Part shown: one piece after another, positions 17,101-20,567 of the stretch | How positions within the stretch are numbered: the stretch's first letter is position 1 | Layout: each line of letters starts with the position of its first letter | Assembly: GCA_027576995.1 (NCBI GenBank) | Contig: JANBQC010000517.1 | Span: forward strand, 1 to 20,567 | Direction: 5' to 3' | DNA from: Dimargaris cristalligena | Lineage: Eukaryota > Kickxellomycota > Dimargaritomycetes > Dimargaritales > Dimargaritaceae | Length of the DNA: 20,567 nt | Notes under the pieces: model-generated | The model's input: only the letters and a program-made list of their open reading frames with translations | The model's database searches: none | What the model was told of the DNA's origin: nothing | Program-made: the position numbers and the translations under genes

Positions 17101-20032
17101 GCTCCGCACTCTGCCATCAGAAAAGCTGGTGCGTGACGGTGATATTGTGGAAATGACTGTTAAGGACTACCGTTGTCTTCCTGCTGCTATCCAGGCCGGG
17201 CTAATGGGCTACCGGACCGACGTTCAGACCAAGCCCCAGTCCTTATTGGATCCCTACTTCTTAGGCCTCTGGTTGGGTGGCCCCCTCCGCCATCGGGCCG
17301 GTGTACTGACTACTCGCCCCGACGTGGCCGAGCCAGTCCGCCGGTACGCCGCTACCCTGGGTCTGACTTACCGTAGTAAGTCATACCGCCTCTTTGATCA
17401 GGTACTCCAAGTGATCGAACTGATACCCACCAACCCCAGCACCGCTTTATTTGTTGATGAGGCCCTGGCCCATTACGATCTATTGGGCAATCCCGACCCG
17501 CGCCTACCCGCGGTGTACTTTGGAGGTTCCTCGGCCGACCGCCAGGCGTTGCTCCGTGGCTTCAGCGATTCGGCTTCGGTATACCTGGCCGACTGCGGAT
17601 CCACCTATACCCAGTACCTGACTCCTCTGCTGCTGGCTGATCTAGCCGCCGTTTATCGCAGTCTGGACCTGGAGGACCGCCGTAACTGTCTCAGTCCCGC
17701 CTTGAACCATCTGTTAGCCAAAATACCCGTTCCTAGCACACTTGGGGTCGTTGCCGGGCGATCGTCCAAGGACGCCCCGACCACTAACTTGACCAGCCTG
17801 CAGATTACCCCCGTGCATAACGCGGGACAGGTTTACATTGGCTTGCGAACCGACGCTAACCAGCGCTTCCAGCTGTGGGACCACAGTGTGGTACACAATT
17901 GTGCCGATATTCTCCTCAACGCGGCCTACAAGTGGAGTACGTCCCGACCCAGCCTGCTTACCGATAGTAAGGACGTGATGGACGGCACCACCACCCAGAA
18001 AATGTGGGTGGATGTGCAGCTGCGATGGGGTGACTTCGATTCCCACGATATCGAACGGTACACCCGCGCCAAGTTCCTGGATTACAGCACCGATAGCATG
18101 AGTATTTACCCGTCCCCTACGGGTATTATGGTTGGCCTCGACTTGGCTTACAACCAGCACTCAGCCTATGGCCATTGGCCCCCTGGCTTTAAGCCCTTGA
18201 TGTCTCAGGCCATGAATAAGATCATGAAGGCCAACCCGGCCCTGTTCGTATTACGCGAGCGCATTCGCAAGGGTCTGCAGCTGTACTCCAGTGAACCGAC
18301 CGAGCCCTACCTATCCAGCCAGACCATCACCGAAATCTTCAGTAACCAGATCATTTGGTTCATTGACGACACCAACGTGTACCGAGTCACCACCCACCGA
18401 ACCTTCGAGGGGAATATCACCACCAAGCCCATTAACGGCGTGGTGCTTATCTTTAACCCCCGCACGGGCCAGGCTTTCCTCAAGGTGATTCATGCCTCCG
18501 TGTTCGCTGGTCAGAAGCGTCTAGGTCAACTAGCCAAGTGGAAGACTGCCGAGGAGGTGGTGGCCCTGATCCGTTCCCTACCCGTAGAAGAACAGCCCCG
18601 TCAACTGATTGTGACCCGTAAGGGTATGTTGGACCCCCTGGAGATTCACTGTCTGGATTTCCCTAATGTGGTGATTCGCGGTAGCGAACTCCAACTACCC
18701 TTCCAAGCCTGTCTCCAGGTTGAGAAGTTCGGTGATATGATCCTTAAGGCGACTGAACCCAAGATGTGCCTGTACAACCTGTATGATGACTGGGTCAAGA
18801 CCATCTCCCCCTACACGGCCTTTTCCCGCTTGATTCTAATTCTCCGCGGCCTGCACGTCAACACAGAGCGGGCTAAGATGATTCTGCGGCCGGACCGTAA
18901 CACTCTGACCAAAGAGTATCACGTCTGGCCCACCTTTACCGATGAAGAATGGATCAAGGTTGAAGTGGCCCTCAAGGACCTAATTCTCAACGACTATGGC
19001 AAAAAGAACAACGTGTCCACGGCCTCCCTCACCCAGTCCGAAATCCGGGACATTATCCTGGGTATGCAGATCAGTGCCCCTTCGCTGCAACGCCAGCAGA
19101 TTGCCGAAATTGAGAAGCAGGCCAAGGAACAGTCGCAGCTCACGGCGGTGACCACCAAGTCCCGGAACGTGCACGGAGATGAGATCATCGTTACCACGAC
19201 CAGTAACTACGAAACCCAGACCTTTTCATCCAAGACTGACTGGCGGGTGCGTGCGATTTCCGCCAACAATTTGCATCTGCGTATCAACAACCTGTTTGTG
19301 TCCGCGGATGACATTGGCCAGTCCGGCTTTACCTACGTGCTGCCGAAGAACATCCTGCGCCGCTTTATCATGTCGGCCGATCTGCGCACTCAGATCGCGG
19401 GTTACTTGTATGGTGTTACCCCCGCTGGCCGCTCCGACGTTAAGGAAATCCACTGTATCGCACTGGTTCCCCAGTGGGGTACCCACCGCGAAGTCCACCT
19501 CCCGCACGACCTGCCCCACCATCCACTGATCAAGGATATGGAGCCTCTGGGTTGGATCCATACGCAACCCAACGAAACAGCCCAACTCAGCCCCCAGGAC
19601 GTCACTATGCACGCCAAGACCATGGCAGAACACAAGTCGTGGGACGGCGAGGCCACCACCATCATCACCTGTTCGTTTACCCCCGGCAGTTGTTCCCTGG
19701 CCGCTTACAAACTCACTCCCCAGGGCTACGAGTGGGGCGCGCAGAACCGGGACACGGTCTCTGCCCAACCCGCTGGTTACTCGCTCGGCCACTTTGAGAA
19801 GGTCCAGATGCTTTTGTCCGATAAATACCAGGGCTTCTTCTTGGTGCCTAGTGACGGAGTATGGAATTACAACTTCATGGGCCCCAACCATCGGGCGGAT
19901 ATGAAGTACGAAGTGGAATTGGATATTCCCCACGAGTTCTACCATGAGGTTCATCGACCCAACCACTTCCTTAACTTTACAGCCATGGAACGGGCTACTA
20001 TTGAGTCAGAACGTGAAGACCCCCTCAGCTAA
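3446..20032 (+). CDS. PRP8: pre-mRNA-splicing factor Prp8 precursor with eight inteins
   Basis: Prp8 is the U5 snRNP scaffold that cradles the spliceosome's RNA catalytic centre in the nucleus. Translation from ATG 3446 gives 5528 residues without a stop or RNA intron. Nine extein blocks match Prp8 closely in order: 3446-5104, 6596-6769, 8072-8413, 9272-9907, 10727-11887, 13325-13642, 14735-15244, 16646-16741 and 17900-20029, with lengths of 553, 58, 114, 212, 387, 106, 170, 32 and 710 residues. They sum to 2342, about the size of human Prp8. Hallmarks include [16 protein letters not shown] at the N-terminus, [13 protein letters not shown] in the RT-like part, [11 protein letters not shown] in the endonuclease-like part and GWIHTQPNE in the Jab1/MPN domain. 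Eight inserts, each running from Cys to His-Asn and followed by Cys or Ser, interrupt it. The whole gene is GC-rich against AT-rich flanks, with no obvious change in codon style between exteins and inteins. All eight inteins must splice to give a normal protein. Confidence 0.97.
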   Translation: MDHSNSNVHGLTEEELQEKARKWAALNAKRYGDKRKFGFVEHEKANMPPEHLRKIIRDHGDMSHKKFRQDKRIYLGALKYVPHAVLKLLENMPMPWEQVREVPVLYHITGAISFVNEVPWVVEPIYVAQWGSMWIMMRREKRSRAHFKRMRFPPFDDEEPPLDYGDNILDVEPLEAIQMDLDEDEDSAVAEWFYDHKALLDTPHINGPSYRKWQLDLPIMSTLHRLASQLLSDLIDPNYFYLFDLNSFITAKSLNLAIPGGPKFEPLYRDVDPADEDWNEFNDINKIIIRQPVRTEYKIAFPYLYNSLPRSVRVSPYHHPAVQYIKTDDPDLPAFYFDPVVNPIPSRSVRGGEEEREHLRSIFGDPEAEEGADDDDLMLDEDPLFKLPAHAEAFLQDAPLETENTAAGIALYWAPHPFDRRSGRTRRAQDVPLVNNWFLEHCPAGLPVKCRVSYQKLLKKYTLNALHQRKSKALNKKYLFRQLKATKFFQSTELDWVEAGLQVCRQGYNMLNLLIHRKSLSYLHLDYNFNLKPVKTLTTKERKKSRFGNAFHLCVAKGTPVAQRDGLAPPVEEATGGQALLTWADVATGLQSRSIDRAWLVSEDQECLRLTLQDGRSLVVTANHPVLALGPHAAGLDEATYVAAGDLTPHHRVVCSALHAVPDQPRLDRSSSFTLGGYSLASDRSTVLALARLMGRLASPAHMAEYLAHAQSDCHPTWSLICRDRLDAELIANDLALATGGSTVAPVTSVHSRFTVGVPVAVWGALLATVMGSASTAPLASFVTPAFVTDPNCPHSVLREYIAAWWGAEGDYPRSQSFTSRVQAAYFWNSESNCSTTFESAHAHIQQLDKVFRRLGVLSEVAFTPYQRVALVLPSATVATFVGQIAVRYATAKLRQLTLYRAWLDHSRLVEDQHLRIVEGVLQRRQRVDCEMGSLSRDLRVVLAALHSTGETLYPQAIPSIAYLAKQSSALAAHFKQPLTSRIGPLDSFTDFCAMVVLPGDSGTVDDSGMSDVFALSVHQVQSNFGRFPVYDLAVPPHDSFVAHGMVVHNCREILRLTKLIVDSHVQYRLGNIDAFQLADGLQYIFSHVGQLTGMYRYKYRLMHQIRQCFARGTPVLMSDGSAQPIEQIRVGDQVMGDDGKPAQVQRLSRGTAPLYRVVPFDQPAESAGSRLWNEPGFVCNGAHLLVLRLEAEESGRIINPAGDLFQYTVPYLSIATCKSFPSGRPRWTQRTFAWSGLESEGTWPDQQTAHQAARSFAKSTPVQSLMWEVSVSDFERFQMVDPALAQQCVMFRVGLPNAAGFSKASSIDDPALMRAVLWLLGRLHTQLDRTSMATTHAFTIPSELVASLREMCALSQIPADWLVIERASTSGAVQQDLTTCRLNESPLLGLLRQQSTQWVSADETNSHWSGLTQLSTSMRHSLAHGLLTGLGYPLVDLAAAQAVQIPLRCAPTAKLLQATARSLGYGVRIRQAGVILSIELDSATASSFCGNPFTMSTNSSAGCGQNTAFRLEPLPAAPYFGFELTGSNPRFLLADHTVVHNCKDLKHLIYYRFNTGPVGKGPGVGFWAPGWRVWLFFMRGIVPLLERWLGNLLARQFEGRNSKGIAKTVTKQRVESHFDLELRAAVMHDILDMMPEGIRASKSRTILQHLSEAWRCFAPGTLVRLADGQAVPASSVTVGTELMGDDQSIRRVVHVNQGSAPMFRVTYADAAFECNGPHTLVVVAAMHTYVDLGVAVDGRSVHIRVTYPTLLPGGLLKARPDYAHHLWNVALQVNETPLETVRRLYRSLLAHYQSSGLAIQTAPLKGDVNHLVGLRLVLQPQSTLTVSHLSQAQSSATHPLSTLTNVDPVPEAKVLQVLQQYTESAKSHLSWAVAAADFATFANQHPAVASKCRLVQVVPESKQLRKVAFQVMSLGHGPFVGFEVVGTNARFQLPDGTVAHNCWKANTPWKVPGLPTPIENMILRYVKSKSDWWIHSAHYNRERVARGATVDKVAAKKNLGRLSRLWLKAEQERQHNYLKDGPYVSAEEAVAIQAAMANWFESRRFSPIPFPPLSYKHDPKLLKLALERLRESHNVQGRLNQSQREELKLIEWAFDQPHEALGRIKRMLITQRAFKEVGIEFMDLYSELLPVYDVDPLEKIADAYLDHYLWYEACLSPTTQVQLYPRGQASLQQVRVGQLLMGDDGLPRRVTNVYRGSTSVMYDIVQKGAMGYRTTGNHVLCLRPDSRLHPRLVETCDGDLMLVWYSKHTLRRHTTHFRVGRPALIPSISSARQSLLAFLDHVRPEHYTYRWTPAGYCVVEYLDIAGQIQKITLGDSKTDPWLCTEFHVSDVASARQAAIAFARRADFVLTPESVAELTVENYLKLPLVLQRAYQGIQAGSGRQAKGTSARTPFQVLPVVGTDMPYMGLALDGNERFCLADGTVTHNSKRHLFPAWIKPSDAEVPPLLVYKWCQGINNLEDAWDTSEGQTLVMLETSLSRVAEKINLTLLHHLLRMIMDHQLADYMSAKNNVVLNYKDMNHTNSTGLIRGLQFASFLFQFYGLMLDLLILGLQRASDMAGPPNLPNDFLQFRDIPTETRHPIRMYVRNVDRIHMVFRFTADENRDLVQRFLSERPDPNGEYMVGYNNKKCWPRDCRMRLFRSDVLLGRATFWDIKNRLPRGLTTIDWENSFVSVYSKDNPNFLFDMCGFAVRVLPKIRSQQEEFSLRDGVWNLVNEQTKERTAQAFLRVDDASLQSFNNRVRQILMSSGATTFSKIANKYNTALLSFMVYYREAVVATREALDLLVKSENKIQTRIKIGLNSKMPSRFPPVVFYCYGRDHPVRMADGRVRPIQTIRVGDEVMGADGHPRAVLDTTNGHQPLYRVQELSADQDSAAWTTVHPGEYTSLDASFTCTQEHLLVLRPNPAQLQSTQASVKASGSCPLATPLEASCPLPAFYTEPPSSLILTHSVDPSINSVAPPAGTDALLSSVVKGTLLTWRWAMANLPGVPCPILAPQPWLLSYNSDDASRISDDRSSEPSKTLGLRDPVSSVPYPSLATAVRACQREHQLANPNHVWTVSAQHYALLEELYPALARHYVMYRASVATWPLGPQLRFHEHCAATVDKEAQLAHWFGQWLVNYQSTEASTTALSSIPTATQAVFTSLVQSWSSVELQAQLVTLNREIRQHLLVGLLASANSADSIWQLACSAPARQMLAELIHQLATSLALPVRVAYSTAATAAEATILVRFQSNHSGSHPTEDLLTWIRASEASVLPCSFTLHSPGTDTPVDPYFGFQLAGDGKFLHGDFVVGHNCPKELGGLSMLSMGHILIPQSDLRWSQQTDAGITHFRSGMSHEEGQMIPILFRYIQPWESEFIDSQRVWAEYALKRQEALAQNRRLTLEDLEDSWDRGIPRINTLFCLLPGTPVLLESGRAVAVEDLRVGDHLLGDDSWENPAYKPRRVEQLFAGEDDMFRIQLTIPISAGNEVAYHEFTCTSKHILVLQTMSGVVRTETLPTGDSVTHYWHGSGLLLPGVIQSPAGSAPELPPGAVLYGDTIELSAKTAHEVIQRSPDFLHAFAIYTVPTTFPSQDQPAVSPYLVGAWLAQGASLNPTFEVPVNDASVVAKLSDSGSDLSVSVQVTRLAHANVVHVTRTTGDTPDGLVDFSNVKVLNGYRFGSIAVRTELLAGYFDLGGTWAGLFDSTSPGWLPSLALSVGFSGPLSAHSQSRLPTLSSRYAGESDSLSFGHTVTLSWTLTPAGRHNFFGFEIDGNSRFLLDKFVVSHNSKDRHTLAYDKGWRVRTEFKKYQVLRNNPFWWTNHRHDGKLYNLQNYRTDMIQALGGVEGILEHTLFKGTYFPTWEGLFWERSSGFEESMKFKKLTNAQRSGLNQIPNRRFTLWWSPTINRANVYVGFQVQLDLTGIFMHGKIPTLKISLIQIFRAHLWQKIHESVVMDLCFGQGTEVMMADGSFRAVENIAIGNQVMGEDGLARPVRAVTRGSGALYRLRAHSGKSSDHIMDPHDVVINARHLLVLVPRGSPLSVTLIPGLDDSRDSAEGYRVTWWTTLFDDELGMSRPYQRSTTFHDSPNGSALSQAQQFVKQVQASLLTIWEVPAQVFYELSCLIPSFLEQFRLYRPGSGVNFSTESEMSFCSMLKALIPLECSQPHDESLINLNWLTGLWLGSGLTGSVQLAFPSATIAPIRTKINCIGSRLFMKVAEFDTYPSGQSHLEIRDIRLDDTVDRKPVLHSILNHLGILHTRYISDAVLACLVNQSAQHRLALLAGLVDAHGVRFTDAHGWESIRLYQTADNESIPRFTQHLARSLGMTADARLVSVEGRFSASLNRKLPAGALVYKVTLRSHPFLRLLDCAHTDRVPRVTRPTVPATNQFKFTIVPVPNGGEYFGFEVEGPTPRFLLRDFTVAHNCQVFDQELEALQIQSVSKEQIHPRKSYKMNSSCFAEGTRLLMANGTHRAVESLRSGDLLMGDDGRARRIEATWWGRSDTLYRVDQNQAASFTVTDEHILVLVAQGLRPKINVSGSPNRPAVTVQFIDRALRTHKRIFEGKALTRVASEALDWLRTLPSEKLVRDGDIVEMTVKDYRCLPAAIQAGLMGYRTDVQTKPQSLLDPYFLGLWLGGPLRHRAGVLTTRPDVAEPVRRYAATLGLTYRSKSYRLFDQVLQVIELIPTNPSTALFVDEALAHYDLLGNPDPRLPAVYFGGSSADRQALLRGFSDSASVYLADCGSTYTQYLTPLLLADLAAVYRSLDLEDRRNCLSPALNHLLAKIPVPSTLGVVAGRSSKDAPTTNLTSLQITPVHNAGQVYIGLRTDANQRFQLWDHSVVHNCADILLNAAYKWSTSRPSLLTDSKDVMDGTTTQKMWVDVQLRWGDFDSHDIERYTRAKFLDYSTDSMSIYPSPTGIMVGLDLAYNQHSAYGHWPPGFKPLMSQAMNKIMKANPALFVLRERIRKGLQLYSSEPTEPYLSSQTITEIFSNQIIWFIDDTNVYRVTTHRTFEGNITTKPINGVVLIFNPRTGQAFLKVIHASVFAGQKRLGQLAKWKTAEEVVALIRSLPVEEQPRQLIVTRKGMLDPLEIHCLDFPNVVIRGSELQLPFQACLQVEKFGDMILKATEPKMCLYNLYDDWVKTISPYTAFSRLILILRGLHVNTERAKMILRPDRNTLTKEYHVWPTFTDEEWIKVEVALKDLILNDYGKKNNVSTASLTQSEIRDIILGMQISAPSLQRQQIAEIEKQAKEQSQLTAVTTKSRNVHGDEIIVTTTSNYETQTFSSKTDWRVRAISANNLHLRINNLFVSADDIGQSGFTYVLPKNILRRFIMSADLRTQIAGYLYGVTPAGRSDVKEIHCIALVPQWGTHREVHLPHDLPHHPLIKDMEPLGWIHTQPNETAQLSPQDVTMHAKTMAEHKSWDGEATTIITCSFTPGSCSLAAYKLTPQGYEWGAQNRDTVSAQPAGYSLGHFEKVQMLLSDKYQGFFLVPSDGVWNYNFMGPNHRADMKYEVELDIPHEFYHEVHRPNHFLNFTAMERATIESEREDPLS
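5105..6595 (+). other. intein 1 (497 aa), distinct type, degenerate LAGLIDADG endonuclease
   Basis: This intein is inserted after host residue 553 (NAFHL) and before Cys554 (CREIL). It starts CVAKGTPV (block A), has TANH at residues 68-71 (block B), and ends with [17 protein letters not shown] followed by MVVHN (blocks F and G). The splicing residues Cys1, block-B Thr and His, penultimate His, terminal Asn and +1 Cys are all present. Between them lies a large endonuclease region. Its first motif, [12 protein letters not shown] (about 135-146), lacks the acidic residue. The second, [16 protein letters not shown] (245-260), is of the LAGLFGGDG kind but has Glu256 where the catalytic Asp normally sits. 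The VYDLAV...SFVAHG C-terminus and the second motif differ from those of inteins 2-8, so this is a separate lineage. It is probably splicing-competent, with cleavage activity lost or weak. Confidence 0.93.
6770..8071 (+). other. intein 2 (434 aa), VMA1/PRP8-like, degenerate endonuclease
   Basis: This intein is inserted after host residue 611 (HQIRQ) and before Cys612 (CKDLKHL). Block A is [13 protein letters not shown], followed by [13 protein letters not shown] and GTAPLYRV, a pattern shared with inteins 3-8. Block B is NGAH (73-76), with Asn in place of the common Thr, as in the yeast VMA1 intein. The C-terminus is [18 protein letters not shown] followed by HTVVHN. A VMA1-like segment ([12 protein letters not shown]) precedes the endonuclease remnant. 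The expected LAGLIDADG positions read LWLLGRLHT (about 210-218) and AHGLLTGLG (316-324), so the acidic residues are gone. The end of the endonuclease fold is still visible as [15 protein letters not shown]. Splicing residues are intact; homing activity is not expected. Confidence 0.94.
8414..9271 (+). other. intein 3 (286 aa), VMA1/PRP8-like, no LAGLIDADG motif
   Basis: This intein is inserted after host residue 725 (SEAWR) and before Cys726 (CWKANTPW). Block A is [13 protein letters not shown], followed by VGTELMGDD and GSAPMFRV. Block B is NGPH (60-63). The C-terminus is [18 protein letters not shown] followed by TVAHN. I find no LAGLIDADG motif, so the endonuclease core has been deleted. 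It is still larger than typical mini-inteins of about 130-170 residues. About 120 residues of linker remain, including a copy of the family's W-x-V...F segment ([13 protein letters not shown]). The splicing residues look complete. Confidence 0.93.
9908..10726 (+). other. intein 4 (273 aa), VMA1/PRP8-like, no LAGLIDADG motif, +1 Ser
   Basis: This intein is inserted after host residue 937 (LWYEA) and before Ser938 (SKRHLFP), in the RT-like domain. Block A is [14 protein letters not shown], followed by [12 protein letters not shown] and GSTSVMYDI. Block B is TGNH (62-65). The C-terminus is [18 protein letters not shown] followed by TVTHN. It is the smallest of the eight and has no endonuclease motif, but keeps the VMA1-like segment ([13 protein letters not shown]). 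The +1 residue is Ser; human Prp8 has Asp at this place as I recall it. So the host sequence itself differs at the splice junction. Confidence 0.93.
10727..11887 (+). other. Prp8 extein 5 (RT-like domain and start of linker)
   Basis: These 387 residues cover most of the RT-like palm and thumb of Prp8. They include [54 protein letters not shown] and [19 protein letters not shown]. This domain has the fold of a group II intron maturase but no reverse-transcriptase activity in Prp8. The block is uninterrupted between inteins 4 and 5 and ends at PPVVFY. Confidence 0.88.
11888..13324 (+). other. intein 5 (479 aa), VMA1/PRP8-like, unusual block A, degenerate endonuclease
   Basis: This intein is inserted after host residue 1324 (PPVVFY) and before Cys1325 (CPKELGG). 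Block A is [13 protein letters not shown]. The usual G-T pair is replaced by Asp-His, which no other intein here shows. The rest is typical of inteins 2-8: [19 protein letters not shown], block B TQEH (80-83), and a C-terminus [17 protein letters not shown] followed by FVVGHN. The segment between block B and the endonuclease is long and Ser/Ala/Pro-rich. The LAGLIDADG positions read AHWFGQWLV (296-304) and LVGLLASAN (355-363), with no acidic residues left; [15 protein letters not shown] marks the end of the old fold. +1 is Cys, where human and yeast Prp8 have Thr. The altered block A makes splicing efficiency less certain. Confidence 0.92.
13643..14734 (+). other. intein 6 (364 aa), VMA1/PRP8-like, degenerate endonuclease, +1 Ser
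   Basis: This intein is inserted after host residue 1430 (RINTLF) and before Ser1431 ([13 protein letters not shown]). Block A is [13 protein letters not shown], followed by [12 protein letters not shown]. Block B is TSKH (76-79). The C-terminus is [16 protein letters not shown] followed by FVVSHN. The two endonuclease motifs are easy to see: LVGAWLAQG (179-187) with Gln186 at the catalytic position, and LAGYFDLGG (266-274) with Gly273 there, although Asp271 remains. The spacing between the motifs is short (about 87 residues), so part of the domain is missing. The +1 Ser replaces the Gln of human and yeast Prp8. Confidence 0.93.
15245..16645 (+). other. intein 7 (467 aa), VMA1/PRP8-like, full-length endonuclease with lost active site
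   Basis: This intein is inserted after host residue 1600 (VVMDL) and before Cys1601 (CQVFDQEL). Block A is [13 protein letters not shown], followed by [11 protein letters not shown] and GALYRL. Block B is NARH (70-73). The C-terminus is [17 protein letters not shown] followed by FTVAHN. Its endonuclease is the best preserved: LTGLWLGSG (220-228) and LAGLVDAHG (325-333), about 105 residues apart, followed by [15 protein letters not shown]. In both motifs the eighth residue, normally the metal-binding Asp, is changed (Ser227 and His332). Family size and layout match the yeast VMA1 intein (454 residues). It is probably a recent loss of cleavage activity. Confidence 0.94.
16646..16741 (+). other. 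Prp8 extein 8, a 32-residue island between inteins 7 and 8
   Basis: Only 96 bases of host sequence separate two inteins. It runs from Cys1601 ([11 protein letters not shown]) through [11 protein letters not shown], host residues 1601-1632, at the start of the endonuclease-like domain that faces the 5' splice site and U6 RNA. The match to other Prp8 proteins is close, so the junctions are secure. Confidence 0.92.
16742..17899 (+). other. intein 8 (386 aa), VMA1/PRP8-like, at the common fungal PRP8 site
   Basis: This intein is inserted after host residue 1632 (YKMNSS) and before Cys1633 (CADILL). From memory this is the site used by the widespread fungal PRP8 intein (Cryptococcus, Aspergillus and others), so this copy may be the oldest. 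Block A is [13 protein letters not shown], followed by [13 protein letters not shown] and DTLYRV. Block B is TDEH (62-65). The C-terminus is [18 protein letters not shown] followed by SVVHN. A VMA1-like segment ([14 protein letters not shown]) precedes the endonuclease. Its first motif reads FLGLWLGGP (173-181, Gly180 for Asp) and its second LRGFSDSAS (271-279, Ala278 for Asp), so it is inactive. Splicing residues are intact. Confidence 0.94.
17900..20029 (+). other. Prp8 extein 9 (endonuclease-like end, RNase H-like and Jab1/MPN domains)
   Basis: The last 710 host residues (1633-2342) contain no intein. The endonuclease-like domain finishes first ([18 protein letters not shown] ... [12 protein letters not shown]). 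The RNase H-like domain follows, with [32 protein letters not shown] and its beta-hairpin. After a linker ([13 protein letters not shown]), the Jab1/MPN domain contains [24 protein letters not shown] and [12 protein letters not shown], followed by the C-terminal tail. As in other Prp8 proteins, the Jab1 metal site is altered (H-T-Q-P instead of H-S-H-P), so it is not a peptidase; in known Prp8 it regulates the helicase Brr2. The stop is TAA 20030-20032. Confidence 0.93.
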
Positions 20033-20487
20033 AAATAGAAAGAAGGAGGTCGGTTCGTTATCATTGTGATTTAATATCATTACTTTATTATTCAATTCAT
20101 ACCAGTTATATCATCGCTTATGTTGTTTTACACCTTTACTCTTTATTCACAGAGTTAGAGCCACCGTTTCGTTCCGCTATTCTATTCCTATTTCTATTCT
20201 CATTGGATGATTATCTTAGCAAGGTGCTCTCCAGCCTCCAGCATTCTAGCTGACCAAATTAAAGAGATATTTAAAATTTTCTTCTCTTAAGTCAACAGTG
20301 GTAGGCTATTCGAATAGTTTATTCATGTGAATATATTTTTAGGGAACGCCAGCCCCGGCTAATATTCATTTATGCTTGAAATAGTTGGGATACGACCATT
20401 CATTATTACACCCAATGTAATAATGGTGCATAAATTTCACGATTACATCAATAAGGATGAGCGCCCTATATATCAGCAAAGGTGAGC
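20033..20487. other. AT-rich downstream region of PRP8
   Basis: There is no gene. The first 100 bases are the likely 3' untranslated region (TTAATATCATTACTTTATT), without a textbook AATAAA. A 9-bp perfect hairpin lies at 20401-20425, and another weak inverted pair (TGAATAT near 20327 with ATATTCA near 20362) lies upstream. The MITE-like repeat begins at 20488. Confidence 0.5.
20401..20425. repeat. 9-bp perfect hairpin
   Basis: CATTATTAC (20401-20409) and GTAATAATG (20417-20425) are exact reverse complements around the 7-base loop ACCCAAT. It lies 370 bp past the Prp8 stop. Function is unknown; it may be the core of another inverted-repeat element. Confidence 0.55.
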
Positions 20488-20567
20488 ATATGGGAGAAGT
20501 TCAATTAAGCTATATAACGATTTGAATGAAAGTTCCAATTGATGTAGCGGGACTATTTTTTTATCGA
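20488..20567 (+). mobile_element. MITE-like element, copy 3 (cut by the window end)
   Basis: The sequence starting ATATGGGAGAAGTTCAATT repeats the terminal sequence of the elements at 2402 and 2940 (about 26 of 33 bases shared with copy 1). After a short extra stretch, similarity appears to resume (ATGAAAGTTCCAATTGATG compared with ATGAAAAATCCATTTGATG in copy 2). The far end lies outside the window. Copies on both sides of PRP8 suggest a family dispersed through the spacers. Confidence 0.55.

Noticed and set aside
19226..19966. Long open frames on the minus strand, such as 19226-19966 and 3437-4117
   Set aside because: They lie opposite strongly conserved Prp8 coding sequence and arise from its GC-rich codon use; no domains are recognisable.
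1..20567. CRISPR array, prokaryotic operon or phage content
   Set aside because: No regularly spaced direct repeats are present, and the gene content is clearly eukaryotic nuclear.

Overview
The window is nuclear DNA of a fungus, probably from an early-diverging (zygomycete- or chytrid-grade) lineage. The evidence is the fungal-type 5S rRNA sequence, a Prp8 that reads as a close relative of human and fungal Prp8, compact intron-free coding DNA, and AT-rich spacers carrying short inverted-repeat elements. The species cannot be told from the sequence alone.

Layout. Bases 1-438 are AT-rich upstream DNA with a TATA-like box. A GC-richer reading frame at 439-1029 encodes an unrecognised 196-residue Cys/Pro/His-rich protein. 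An AT-rich spacer (1030-3445) holds a complete 5S rRNA gene on the minus strand (2218-2333) with its own T-run terminator. It also holds two copies, in opposite orientation, of a ~144-bp MITE-like element (2402-2544 and 2940-3083). A third copy of that element starts at 20488 and runs off the end of the window.

The rest (3446-20032) is one uninterrupted reading frame of 5528 codons for Prp8, the core protein of the U5 snRNP and the spliceosome. The expected Prp8 is about 2340 residues. The excess is accounted for exactly by eight in-frame inteins, totalling 3186 residues (about 58% of the precursor). Every intein starts with Cys, ends in His-Asn and is followed by Cys or Ser. Removing them leaves a continuous 2342-residue Prp8 with all the expected regions in order: N-terminal region, RT-like, linker, endonuclease-like, RNase H-like and Jab1/MPN. 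The inteins sit after host residues 553, 611, 725, 937, 1324, 1430, 1600 and 1632.

Intein 1 belongs to a different type from the others. Inteins 2-8 share one VMA1/PRP8-like architecture and look like paralogous copies that spread within the same gene. Six of the eight keep a recognisable homing-endonuclease region, but in every case both LAGLIDADG motifs have lost the usual catalytic Asp. Inteins 3 and 4 have no such motif. The gene for the heart of the RNA splicing machinery thus has no RNA introns here but depends on eight protein-splicing events. This is the outstanding feature of the window.
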